The notes under the pieces were generated by a model. That model worked only from the letters and a program-made list of their open reading frames with translations, searched no databases and was not told the origin of the DNA. A DNA stretch of 48,248 nucleotides. Origin: Aureococcus anophagefferens. Taxonomy: Eukaryota > Sar > Pelagophyceae > Pelagomonadales > Pelagomonadaceae. The translations under genes were made by a program, and so were the position numbers. The stretch covers positions 2,150,674 through 2,198,921 of the forward strand of contig NW_008705563.1 of the NCBI RefSeq assembly GCF_000186865.1. Direction: 5' to 3'. Positions 38,401 through 47,712 of this stretch are shown piece by piece (positions within the stretch are counted from its first letter, which is position 1; every line of letters starts with the position of its first letter).

Positions 38401-40746
38401 GCCCTGGGCCAACAGCTTGTCGATCTTGTCGAGCTGGTTCTTGAGCAGGGGCCGCTCCACGGGGAGCAGCGACGTCTGCATCCAGTTGTAGACGTTGACG
38501 ATCAAATCGAGGTTGCCCATGTGGCGCCGGAAGACCTCGCTGTGGCGGTAGATCTCGAGCGCCGAGCCCGGCGCCGTGAAGCCCAGGAGCAGAAAGTACT
38601 TGACCTCCCGCAACAGGCGCACGAGGAGCGGGTCGAAGTTCACGTAGAGGAGGCCCGGCCCCGGCGTGCCGTCCGGCGGCGCCTCGAGCCGCAGCAGCGG
38701 GTTCTTGAGCTTCGCCTGGGAGCTCCGCTCCACGGACCCGCCCCAGGCCTCGATCTGGGACCGCTCGTAGTCGCTCAGCTGGCCCAAAAAGGCCGTGTAG
38801 TCCTTGACGACGTCGCGCGCCTCCTCGCGCTCCATGACCTTGCGCTCCAGCCGCTTCAGCTTCTCCATGGGCAGCTGCACGCGCTGGAGCAGGCCCCGGC
38901 ACCAGGTCAGCGCCCCGGCGATGGGCGGCAGGTTGTGCGCGATGGGCGGCGACTCCCGGAGCTGCATGAACAAATTCTGCATCTGGCGCACGTCCTCGCC
39001 GTAGTCGACGACGAGCTCGACGTACTTCTTCTCGAGCTCGTCGGCGATGACGGGCCGCTGCACGAGGGCGTCGAAGGAGTCCAGGAGCTTGAAGCGCCCG
39101 GAGATCGTCGGCGCGTCGTCGAAGCCCTGCGTGAGCACGGACGCGAGGCGCCGCTCGAGCTCCTTCACGGCGACGCGAAACTCGTAGAACGCGTCGTCGA
39201 ACTCCTTCGCCTCGACCTCGAGGAGCCGCTCGTGGCCGTGCTTGCGCACGGCGGACACCGCCGCCGTGAAGTCCACGTGGATCTGGAGCACGGACGTCGT
39301 CAGGATCTTGCCCTTGGTCCCGCCGACCTCGATCTTCGCGAGGTTCGAGAACTGCATCGTCGTGCACGTGAGCTCGAGCAGGTCGTGGCTCCGCTCCCAG
39401 AACGCGTCGAGGCGCACGAAGACGGCGTTGTTCTGCACGCGCCAGGGGTTCAGCGGGCACTCCGCGTTCGCCTTGTCCTTGTACGCGAGGTAGACCTGCT
39501 TGAACTCCGCCAAAACCCGCAGCGTCTCCCGGAGCATGGTCACGGCGTCGCGCGCGTCCTCGCTGTCGATGAGCTCGAAGATGCGGTCGCCGCTCAAAAA
39601 GGCCGTCGCCTGGTGCACGAGCGCGTTGCAGATCTCGCGGAGCAGCACGACCAGCCGAGTGGGCGTGTTGTAGTGGCCGCTGCCCTTCCACACGAGCAGG
39701 ATGATGTGGACGATGGGCGCGAACAGCTCCGGCAGGCTGGAGAACTCCGCCGACGTCTCGAGCTGCTCGACCCAGGGCCGCAGCGGCTCCAGGTACTTGA
39801 CGTTGTCGTTCGCCTCCGTCCGCGCGTGGAACAGCTCCTTGCACAGCTTCGCGAAGGGCGCGTTGTACGTCGACTGGGCCCGGTCCAGGCACCGCAGGAC
39901 GCGCCGCACGCGCGTCGACTGGAGCTGGTCGAAGATGGAATTCAGGTTCCGCGCCTTCGCGGTCCAGAAGTCGAGCTCCGCGACGGGCCCCGGGTGCGGC
40001 CGGCCCTCGGTGACGAGCGCCGTCTCCGGGTCCTGCTTGAGCACGGCCTTGATCTGCTTCGTCCACGTGATGATCGACGACTCGAGGGCGTGGATGGCGT
40101 CCTTGGCCTCGACGACGCTGCCCTCGGGCGACGCGCCCGCGATCGTCGCGCGCGACGCGCCCGCGGGCATGCCCTTCTGCGACTGGACGGCCCAGTCCGG
40201 CGGCAGGGGCAGGGACGTCATGCCCTTGACGTGGCCCTGCATGATCTGCACGTTGGCGACGAAGGCGCTCAGGGACTCGTCGACCTCGCGAACCACCAAC
40301 TCGCTCCAGTCGTTCTTCACGGCCGCGAGCAGCGGGCTGAAGACGGTCATCGCGACCTGCTCCGCGTGCTCGAGGACGCCCACGGAGCACTCGCCGATGA
40401 CCAGCTGGCTCTCGTAGGCGCTGGCGTCTAACGCCGTCGCCGCCGCGCCTAGTTTCAGGATGTAGAGGAAGCCCGCGTCGTCCTTGCCCTTCTCCTTGTC
40501 CGACCGCGCCGCGGGCGGCGCCGCGCTCAGGCGCAGGCCGCCGCGGTTCTCGACGACGTAGAGCGCGCTGGGGCCGCCCTCGTAGGCGTGGACGAAGGCC
40601 TCGATGAGCTCCTGGGCCACGGGGTCCTTCCTGAACTTCTCGTAGTTCTCCGGCGTGATGGACCGGAAGCTCGTCGCGATCTGCCGCAGCACGTAGGCGA
40701 TGCGCGGGTCGCCCTCCTCCTCGCCCTTCTTCTCGTCCCCCGCCAT
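26496..40746 (-). CDS. Axonemal outer-arm dynein heavy chain, beta type (3 exons)
   Basis: Exons 40746-38179, 37978-34627 and 34567-26496 join to 4663 aa, full length for the family. It is the ATP-driven motor of the flagellar outer dynein arm. The tail and linker come first. AAA1 P-loop GPAGTGKT lies at about residue 1948; the exon 2/3 junction gives NC-SDQMNYQTM, then GAWGCFDEFNRI. AAA2 GPAGAGKT lies near 2250, AAA3 GSAGTGKT near 2583 and AAA4 GVGGSGKQ near 2929. The coiled-coil stalk and microtubule-binding region lie near 3150-3450 (KKNFTWDNAKKMM). AAA5 (IENLGQSIDAVMDP), AAA6 and a C-terminal domain follow, ending GPTYVFSAPLKTK and KWILAGTALIMDV, the ending seen in DNAH9/11/17-type beta chains. 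An Ala/acidic insert lies in AAA5 near 3590. The first intron is introner 5. Beta-class assignment is by motif comparison from memory. Confidence 0.92.
34568..34626 (-). other. Conventional 59-nt intron in dynein heavy chain
   Basis: GTGAGC at the 5' end and CTCCTAG at the 3' end. Removal joins AAC-T to GT-TCG and creates the conserved FNCSDQM of AAA1. There is no duplication or introner core, so it is an ordinary short spliceosomal intron. Confidence 0.88.
37979..38170 (-). mobile_element. Introner element 5 (first intron of the dynein heavy chain)
   Basis: A 192-bp element with nearly perfect 18-bp terminal inverted repeats containing GGGCAGCAAAAGGGTG, mismatched only near the outer end. 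It is flanked by a perfect 8-bp duplication, ACCGTCGC on the plus strand at 37971-37978 and 38171-38178 (GCGACGGT on the gene strand). The core TTTCGGCTGATCTTTGGACG is in gene orientation. Splicing 38178 to 37979 (200 nt, GC-AG, phase 0) joins KA to ATVADFEQ in frame. Its interior closely resembles element 4. Confidence 0.92.
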
Positions 40747-40969
40747 GGCTGCGCCGGCCTCTCCTCTCCTATTCGAGGCCGGGCCGCAGCGGCGGTCGCG
40801 CGGGTTCCAGCCGCGCGCGCGCTATCAGCAGCGCTCCAACCCCCGCGGCAACGACGAAGATATAGTTGGCAAGGTGGCCATCTTTTCTATTTCAATCGAG
40901 CGCAAATTCTGAACGAGGCAGCCCCGAGGCGCCGACGCCTTCTTCTCCGTCGCTCACGGCTCCGGCGCC
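40747..40969. promoter_or_regulatory. Bidirectional promoter of dynein and DEP-kinase genes
   Basis: 223 nt separate two divergent start codons. A relatively AT-rich patch (about 40855-40912) lies in the middle. No named motif was recognised. Confidence 0.4.
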
Positions 40970-43900
40970 ATGCCGGACGGCGACGACGAGGTGCGGTTCC
41001 TCGAGCTGCTCGCCGCGCGCCTGCGGCGGGGCGTCGAGATCCGGAACCACCAGACCTTCAAGGTGCTGCGCGTGTCCTGCGCCGCCGGCAGCGCCCTCGT
41101 GTCCTGGCTCGTGGGCTGCGGCAGCGCCGAGAGCCGCGCCGACGGCGCGGAGCTGTGCCTGCGCCTCGTGCGCCTGAAGTTGATGATCCCCGCGGCGGGC
41201 CGCTTCGACGACGGCCGATCCTACGACTCGTTCCGCGACGCGGACGGCTCGTTCTACCGCTTCCGCCAGGACGACCCGGCCGCGGGCGGCCTGCTCGAGT
41301 CGGTGACGCTGGAGAAACCGGGCGCCCACGCCTGGGAGTTCGCGCCGCACACGGCGCACAACTCGCTGGCGCTGGACGTCGCGCTCGCGGAGGACCTCGC
41401 GCGCGCCGCGGCCGAGGTACGGGCGGCGGCGACGGACCGCGACCGCGACGAGAGGCGGCGCGCGGCGCGCGAGGCGCTGCTGGAGCTGCGGCGGCGCGTG
41501 CGCGACGCCCTCGACGGCGACGCGCCGGGCTGGGTCGCCTTCAAGGGCGGCCGGGGCGGCGCGCCCGTCGTGAGCCGGCGGTCGAAGGAGCCGCGCGGCG
41601 ACTTCTACACGCTCAAGACCGACGGGCGCATCGGCGCGACGCCCGCGGCCTTCGAGGCCGAGTTCCTGGATTTCGAGACGCGGCGCAAGTGGGAGTCGAC
41701 CTTCGGCGCCGCCGTCGTCGTCGAGGGCCTCGCGGACGCGTTCTCGGGAGGCGGCGCGGCGCCGGAGCGGCCGCGCGCGGCGCCGGCGACGGCGGACGCG
41801 GACTGGGCGGCGCTGGACCTCACGGGCCGGCCCGCGGGCATGTCCATCGCCTCGGGCCTCGTCGGCGACGCGGACCTCGACGCGCGGCTCGCGGCCGCGG
41901 CCGCGGCCGCGCGCGGCCGCGACGCGTGCGTGCGCTGCGCGTCGCCCTTCGCCGACGCGAACGAGGCGGCGCCCTGCCCCGCCTGCGCCGTCGTCGCCTG
42001 CAAGACGTGCCGCGGGCGCCTCGTCTTCGACGTCGACCGCCGGAAGACGATCCGCGTCTGCCGCCACTGCTACGTCGAGAGCCCGCGGATCCGCCACCCG
42101 CCCGTCGTCGACGAGGCCACGGGCGCGCCCGCGGCGGACCTGCGCCTGGGCACCTGGTGGAACATGGCCGACGTCGCGCGCGACATCTGCGCGCCGGGCG
42201 CCGCGGGCCCCGACGACGGCGGCGGCGGCGACGACGGCGGCGGCGGCGACGCGCCGCCCGCGACGCGCGACGTCGCCGTGCTCCCCGTCGACGGCGGCCT
42301 CGAGAGCTCCGGGTCGCCGCCGGGGCGGCGGCCCGTGAGCCCGCCGCCGCCGCCGCCGCCGCCGCCGCCCGGGGGCCTGCCGAGCACGCCGCCGGACCCG
42401 CACACGCCGTCCAAGTGGTCGAAGTGCAAGCGGTGCGGCGTCCGCGTCGAGCGCACGGTCGAGGCCATGGAGGCGCACGGCGAGGCCTGCGAGCACAAGT
42501 CCGCCGCGTCCGTCGCCCGCGCCGAGGAGGCGGCGCCGACCGAGAAGCTCGGCGGGTTGCGCAGCCCCGGCGACGCGCGCGCGCCGTGCCCGCCTGCGCC
42601 GGAAACAACCAGTCTGGCCCGGTCCAGCAAAACGTCAAATCGACGTCGTTTCGGCTGATTTTTGGACGAGCCGTTTTCTCTCGTCAAGTTCTTGACACAC
42701 AGCGAAAGATTTGTGTCAAAATCGTGTTGACTATTTTTGGTTCCCGCCCAGGTGCCCGCGCGTCGTCTTCCGCACCGCGCGCCTCCCTCGGAGCTCGCTC
42801 TTCCGGCCGCGGTCCGTCTGCGCCTTCCAGGACGCCTTCGGCGGCCGCGACGTCGGCGACGGCGCCCACCCGGAAGCGCGCTACGTCTACGAGATCTCCG
42901 TGCGCCACGCGCGCGTCCGCGAGGAGCCCGGCCACGTGACCGCGGAGGTCCTGCTCCTCGCGCACCGCGCGGCGCCCGCGGCCGACGACCCGACCTCGAG
43001 CGACCTCACGGTCGTGAGCGCCGTCGACTGCGGCCGCGGCAGCTCCGTGCCCGTCTGGGTGCGCCAGCTCGTCACGGGCGAGGACGCGAAATTCGGCGCG
43101 CTCGCCGCGTTCGAGAGCCCCGCGCGCGCGGCCGCGCGCGATTTGGACGCGTCGGCGGACCTGCGCGACGACGAGGAGTCGAGCCGCGACGGCGTCAAGG
43201 TGAGCCTCGCCGACTTCGAGCTCGTCGCGGTGTTGGGGCGGGGCGGCTTCGGGACGGTGCTCCAGGTCCGCGGCCGGACGGACGGCCGCGTCTACGCGAT
43301 GAAGGTCTTCAAGAAGGCGGAGCTGCGGAAGCGGCGGCAGATCGAGCGCACGCGCACGGAGCGCCACATCATCCAGCAGGCGGACCACCCCTACATCGTC
43401 AAACTGCGCTACGCGTTCCAGACGCCCGCGAAGTTGTACATGGTCATGGACTTTGCGCAGGGCGGCGACTTCTTCAGCTTCCTGCGGCGCTTCCGGCGCC
43501 TCGACGAGGCCTGGGCGCGCTTCTATCTGGCGGAGCTCGCGCTCGCGCTCCAGCACCTCCACGACATCGCCGTCGTCTACCGCGACCTCAAGCCGGAGAA
43601 CGTGCTCATGGACGGCGGCGGCCACGCGATGCTCGCGGATTTCGGGCTGTCGCGCAACTTCGCGCGGCGGAGCCCGCTGCCCCAGGACGCGCCGCGGCGC
43701 GCGGCGTCCCAGCGGCCCGCGGCGCCGCCGGGCACGCCGCCGCGCGGCGCGCGCGCGGCGCCGCCGCCGCCGAGCCCGCCGCCGCCGCCGCCGCCGGCGG
43801 AGGACGGCGACCTCGCCGACATCGCCCACCCGAGCGCGGGGGCCGCGGCGAGGCGGCGCCAGCAGCAGCAGCTCGGCGAGTGGAAGAACCCGCTCGTCGC

Positions 43901-44683
43901 GACGCGGTCGTACTGCGGCACGGAGCAGTACATGGCGCCGGAGATGCTCCTCCAGCGCGCGCACACGCGGGCCGTCGACTGGTGGGGGCTGGGTTTGCTG
44001 GCCCACGAGATGGTCGCGAGCCGCCACCCGTTCCAGGGCGCGTCGCACGGCGAGACGCTGCGGAACATGGTCCGCGCCGGGGCGGGAAACGGGCGCGCCA
44101 TTCCCGACTTCAAAGCCGTTTTCCACTCGTTTCGGCTGATTTTTGGACGAGCGATCATCCCTCGGAGCGATCTCGAAGCGTGGATGCTTTCTGTGGAACG
44201 CGCGCGCGCGGAACGCTCACGTCGAATCACCCTCTTCCCGCGCAGGTCCGCGCGGAGCCCGACCTCGACCCGCGGCTCACCGACGACTGCGCGGCGCTCA
44301 TCCGGGGCCTCCTCTGCAAGCACGCGCCGCGGCGCCTGGGCACGAAGCGCGGCGCCGTCGAGCTCGCGCGCGACCCCTTCTTCAAGCACCGCGTCGACTG
44401 GGCGCGCGTCGCGCGCCGGGAGGCCGAGCCGCCGTACCGGCCCAACTGCGCGTCCGACGCGGACGTGGGCCACTTCGACGCCGAGTTCACGGACGAGGCG
44501 CCGCGCGACTCGGACTACAAGCCGCGGCCGGGCGCCGGCGACGGCCGGGGACGCAACCGCGACTACTTCTTCGACCTCTTCACGCTGAACTTCTCCAAGC
44601 GCGGCGCGGCCGCGCCGCGCGACGCGTCCCACTGCGGCGAGTTCGCCGGCTTCTCCTACAACCCGAGCCACCTCGACACCTAG
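40970..44683 (+). CDS. DEP / FYVE-like zinc finger / AGC-type protein kinase (3 exons)
   Basis: Exons 40970-42585, 42752-44069 and 44246-44683 join to 1123 aa. A DEP domain lies at about residues 3-105 (VRFLELLAARLRRGVEI, SALVSWLVG, FYRF). A weak START-like stretch lies near 190-250. A FYVE-like zinc cluster spans about 319-370 (CVRCASPF, CPACAVVACKTC, VCRHC) and a C2HC-type finger about 486-510 (CKRCGVRV, HGEACEH). The Ser/Thr kinase begins near 695: GRGGFG, VYAMKVFKK, YRDLKPENVLMD (Tyr for the usual His), LADFGLSR, a Pro/Ala-rich insert of about 70 residues, then SYCGTEQYMAPEML. The AGC-type C-terminal extension (FFKHRVDWARV, YFFDLFTLNF) closes it. A membrane-recruited signalling kinase is inferred from DEP plus FYVE-like modules. 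Both introns are introners, and their removal restores one continuous frame. Confidence 0.85.
42594..42751 (+). mobile_element. Introner element 3 (first intron of the DEP-kinase gene)
   Basis: A 158-bp element flanked by a perfect 8-bp duplication GTGCCCGC at 42586-42593 and 42752-42759. Its ends (CTGCGCCGGAAACAACC and GGTTCCCGCCCAG) are imperfect inverted repeats. The core TTTCGGCTGATTTTTGGACG lies near 42650. Splicing 42586-42751 gives a canonical GT-AG intron of 166 nt in phase 2, joining RAP to CPRVVF. Confidence 0.92.
44078..44245 (+). mobile_element. Introner element 4 (second intron of the DEP-kinase gene)
   Basis: A 168-bp element flanked by a perfect 8-bp duplication GTCCGCGC at 44070-44077 and 44246-44253. 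The ends (CGGGGCGGGAAACG and CTTCCCGCGCAG) are imperfect inverted repeats. The core TTTCGGCTGATTTTTGGACG lies near 44130. Splicing 44070-44245 gives a GT-AG intron of 176 nt in phase 0, joining RNM to VRAEPDLDPR within the kinase C-lobe. Confidence 0.92.
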
Positions 44684-44734
44684 GGCGCGTAATTTCGGTT
44701 TTATGGGCGGGCTTGTACGCGTCGCGTGGGTCGT

Positions 44735-44880
44735 CGGGTCGTGCCCGGCCTCGGCGTCGCCGCGTTCCCCTCCGCGCCGCGGTCTGGTGCCTCGCGTTCT
44801 TGAACGCCAAGCCCGCCGGGCGCGAGGACGACGACGCCGCCGAGGGGTGCATGGAGAACGACGTGAACGCGATGCCCTAG
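44735..44880 (+). pseudogene. Decayed copy of the small 'tail' frame preceding the MYND genes
   Basis: This stretch is homologous to 46080-46253 and 47452-47625. The C-terminal part still encodes WCLAFLNAKPAG and EGCMENDVNAMP before TAG at 44878-44880. Compared with the later copies it has a 6-bp and a 7-bp deletion upstream; the latter breaks the frame. It marks the left edge of the duplicated unit, about 50 nt after the kinase stop. Confidence 0.45.
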
Positions 44881-44895
44881 GGGTGGGCTTAGCGG

Positions 44896-44927
44896 GGTAA
44901 GATTTTGAGCGATTTTGCCTTTGCGAG
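44896..44927 (+). promoter_or_regulatory. Conserved upstream block of MYND gene 1
   Basis: A 32-bp block containing GATTTTGAGCGATTTTGCC. It recurs identically upstream of gene 2 (46272-46303) and with a few changes upstream of gene 3 (47642-47673). It lies about 40-80 nt before each ATG and is AT-rich against a GC-rich background, suggesting a core promoter or transcription start region. Confidence 0.45.
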
Positions 44928-44977
44928 CTCAGTGGACCGTGTGGCGACGCCCCCGATCAAGCACGCGCGCCGAAGTC

Positions 44978-46042
44978 ATGTCGTGGCAGGAGAAGAAGTT
45001 GGAGTATGAGAATCGCATGGCCCGAGCGAAGGGCAAAAAACTCGACACTCTCAAGACCTGCACGATCTGCGGCGCCGACAAAGCCAAGGCCTGTCAAGGG
45101 TGCGGCACGACGGCCTACTGTTCGACGGACTGCCAACGCATCGACTGGCGCGACCGGGGCCACCGGAAGGTCTGCAAGAAGATCCAGGCCGCGGAGGCCG
45201 CGCGGGCGGAAGCGCCGACGCCCCCGCCGTCGCCGCCGCGGGACGTGTTCTACGGCCCCGCGCCGCGGTCGGACGCCGACGTAATCCGCGCGCGCATCGC
45301 GGCGGAACACGAGGCGGCCCGCGTGCGGCGCGAGGCGAACCCGGAGCAGGAGCCGCTCTCGGCGCGGTGGGGCTCGCGGTGCCCGATCTGTCTCGAGGAC
45401 TGGGACGTGAATTCTCCGGGCGTGTTTCGCGTCTGTTGCTGCCGAAAGGTCTGCCAATCGTGCCGGGGCAAGATCGGCTCCGACGCGTGTCCCCTCTGTC
45501 GCTTACCGCCCGCAGAGAATGATGCGGAAGACCTCGCACGTCTGCGCCGCCATGTGGAGAACGAGGTGCCGGAAGCAATTACGTGTTTGGGAAACGCGTA
45601 CCGCCGCGGTCTCTACGGCCTCGTGAAATCCGATAAGAAAGCCGCAAAAATTTGGAAGCGCGCAGTGGAGCTCGGAGACGTGGTGGCGATGACAAACCTT
45701 GGGACATTGTACCAGAAGGGGTTGGGCGTCAAGCTGGACAAGAAGAAGGCGGCGCGGCTGTTTCGCATGGGCGCAGATCGGGGCGACGCGATCGCGCAAA
45801 ACAATTTAGGGGCTTCTCTTCATTCTGAGAAGAAATTTGAAGAGGCGGTCCGGTACTTTGTGCTCGCGGCGAATCAAGGCTATACCTCTGGAGAGGGTTG
45901 CCTTGGCGTTTGTTACAGGGACGGACAAGGCACGGAAGTCGACCTCGGCAAAGCCAGATACTGGTTCGAGCGCGCCGCTGCCAAGGGCGACGAGGATGCT
46001 ATAGCGTGCCTCGCGCGCCTCGACCGCACCAGTATAGTCTAA
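44978..46042 (+). CDS. MYND / RING / Sel1-repeat protein, array copy 1
   Basis: 354 aa. A MYND zinc finger at about residues 28-65 (CTICGADKAKACQGC, AYCSTDCQ, HRKVC) is usually a protein-interaction module. A Pro/Glu/Arg-rich linker follows, then a C4C4-type RING-like finger (CPICLEDWD, VCCCRKVCQSC, DACPLC) at about 150-190, suggesting ubiquitin-ligase activity. Four to five Sel1-like repeats run from about 205 to the end (AKIWKRAVELGDVVAMTNLG, ARYWFERAAAKGDEDAIACL) and form an alpha-solenoid for partner binding. ATG 44978 starts MSWQEKKLEYENR, identical in position to the other copies. First of three tandem genes spaced about 1.37 kb apart. Confidence 0.85.
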   Translation: MSWQEKKLEYENRMARAKGKKLDTLKTCTICGADKAKACQGCGTTAYCSTDCQRIDWRDRGHRKVCKKIQAAEAARAEAPTPPPSPPRDVFYGPAPRSDADVIRARIAAEHEAARVRREANPEQEPLSARWGSRCPICLEDWDVNSPGVFRVCCCRKVCQSCRGKIGSDACPLCRLPPAENDAEDLARLRRHVENEVPEAITCLGNAYRRGLYGLVKSDKKAAKIWKRAVELGDVVAMTNLGTLYQKGLGVKLDKKKAARLFRMGADRGDAIAQNNLGASLHSEKKFEEAVRYFVLAANQGYTSGEGCLGVCYRDGQGTEVDLGKARYWFERAAAKGDEDAIACLARLDRTSIV

Positions 46043-46079
46043 ATCTTTACGCCGCGTCGTCGCCCGAGCCCGAGATGCT

Positions 46080-46253
46080 GCGCTTGCGCGCGGGCGAGTC
46101 GTGCTCGGCCTTGGCGTCGTCGCCGCGGCGTTCCTCTCCGCGCCGACCTTCGCGGTCTGGTGCCTGGCGCTCTTGAACGCCAAGCCCGCCCGGCGCAAGG
46201 CCGACGACGACGCCGAGGGGTGCATGGAGAACGACGTGAGCGCGATGCTCTAG
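46080..46253 (+). other. Small frame with membrane-like segment downstream of copy 1
   Basis: In the frame ending at TAG 46251-46253 the sequence reads VVLGLGVVAAAFLSAPTFAV, then WCLALLNAKPARR, DDDAEGCMENDVSAML and stop. This looks like a transmembrane helix with a charged tail. It has no ATG at its start and is separated from the MYND stop at 46042 by an in-frame stop. It could be a last exon reached by splicing, or a remnant of an older C terminus. Copied again at 47452-47625. Confidence 0.35.
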
Positions 46254-46353
46254 GGGTGGGCTTAGGCCTGGGGTAAGATTTTGAGCGATTTTGCCTTTGC
46301 GAGCTCAGTGGACCGTGTGGCGACGCCCCCGATCAAGCACGCGCGCCGAAGTC

Positions 46354-47415
46354 ATGTCGTGGCGGGAGAAGAAGTTGGAGTATGAGAATCGCATGGCCCG
46401 AGCGAGGGGCAAAAAACTCGACACCCTCAAGACCTGCACGATCTGCGGCGCCGACAAGGCCAAGGCCTGCCTAGGTTGCGGCACAACGGCCTACTGTTCG
46501 ACGGACTGCCAACGCATCGACTGGCGCGACCGGGGCCACCGGAAGGTCTGCAAGAAGATCCAGGCCGCGGAAGCGGCCCGGGCGGAAGCGCCGACGCCCC
46601 CGCCGTCGCCGCCGCGCGAGGTGTTCTACGGCCCCGCGCCGCGGTCGCACGCCGACGAGGTCCGCGCGCGCATCGCCGCGGAACACGAGGCGGCCCGCGC
46701 TCGGCGGGAGGCGAACCCGGAGCCCGAGCCGATGTCGGCGCGGTACGGGTCGCGGTGCCCGATCTGCCTTGAGGAGTGGGACGTGAATGCGACCAGCGCG
46801 ATTCGCGTCTGTTGCTGCCGGAGGGTCTGCAAGTCGTGCGACAACAAGATCAAAATCGCGTGTCCCCTTTGTCGTGTACCGCTCGCGAAGAATGATGCGG
46901 AAGACCTCGCGCGTCTTCGCCGCCATGTGGAGAACGAGGTGCCGGAAGCGATTGCGTTTTTGGGAAGTGTGTACCACGTCGGTTACTACGGTCTCGTGAA
47001 ATCCGATAAGAAAGCCGCGAAGATTTACCGGCGCGCCGTGGAGCTCGGGGACGTGGAAGCAGTGAGACACCTTGCGGAATTGTACGAGGATGGAAGTGGT
47101 GTTAAGTTGGACAAAAAGAAGGCGGAGCAGCTGTATCGTGCGGCCGCGGACCGGGGCGACGCGGTCGCGCAAAACAATCTAGGGCTTTTTCTTGATTCTG
47201 AGGAGAAATTTGAAGAAGCGTTCCGGTACTTTGTGCTCGCGGCGAATCAAGGCTATACCTCTGGAGAGACCAACCTTGGCTGCTGTTGCAGGGACGGAGA
47301 CGGCACGGAAGTCGACCTCGGCAAAGCCAGATACTGGTTCGAGCGCGCCGCTGCCAAGGGCCACGAGGATGCTATAGCGTGCCTCGCGCGCCTCGACCGC
47401 ACCAGTATAGCCTAA
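46354..47415 (+). CDS. MYND / RING / Sel1-repeat protein, array copy 2
   Basis: 353 aa with the same order of modules as copy 1. The MYND finger and the following linker are nearly identical to copy 1. The RING (CPICLEEWD, VCCCRRVCKSC, KIACPLC) and the first Sel1 repeats differ markedly (AIAFLGSVYHVGYYG against AITCLGNAYRRGLYG). The last repeat is again nearly identical (ARYWFERAAAKGHEDAIACL). All RING Cys positions are kept. The start at 46354 (MSWREKKLEYE) matches copy 1. The upstream 90 nt are almost the same as those of copy 1, so regulation is probably shared. Confidence 0.85.
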   Translation: MSWREKKLEYENRMARARGKKLDTLKTCTICGADKAKACLGCGTTAYCSTDCQRIDWRDRGHRKVCKKIQAAEAARAEAPTPPPSPPREVFYGPAPRSHADEVRARIAAEHEAARARREANPEPEPMSARYGSRCPICLEEWDVNATSAIRVCCCRRVCKSCDNKIKIACPLCRVPLAKNDAEDLARLRRHVENEVPEAIAFLGSVYHVGYYGLVKSDKKAAKIYRRAVELGDVEAVRHLAELYEDGSGVKLDKKKAEQLYRAAADRGDAVAQNNLGLFLDSEEKFEEAFRYFVLAANQGYTSGETNLGCCCRDGDGTEVDLGKARYWFERAAAKGHEDAIACLARLDRTSIA

Positions 47416-47451
47416 GTCTTTACGCCGCGTCGTCGCCCGAGCCCGAGATGC

Positions 47452-47625
47452 TGCGCTTGCGCGCGGGCGAGTCGTGCTCGGCCTTGGCGTCGTCGCCGCG
47501 GCGTTCCTCTCCGCGCCGACCTTCGCGGTCTGGTGCCTGGCGCTCTTGAACGCCAAGCTCGCCCGGCGCAAGGCCGACGACGACGCCGAGGGGTGCATGG
47601 AGAACGACGTGAGCGCGATGCTCTA
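47452..47625 (+). other. Small frame with membrane-like segment downstream of copy 2
   Basis: Near-identical to 46080-46253, differing by a Pro-to-Leu change in the NAKLAR segment, and ending with TAG at 47623-47625. No start codon is evident. The close match reflects recent duplication, so it is weak evidence for selection. Confidence 0.3.
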
Positions 47626-47712
47626 GGGGTGGCCTTGGCCCGGTCAGGTTTTGAGCGATTTTGCCTTCGCGAGGCGAGTCGGCTCCCGATCACAAGGACG
47701 CGCGCTGAAGTC

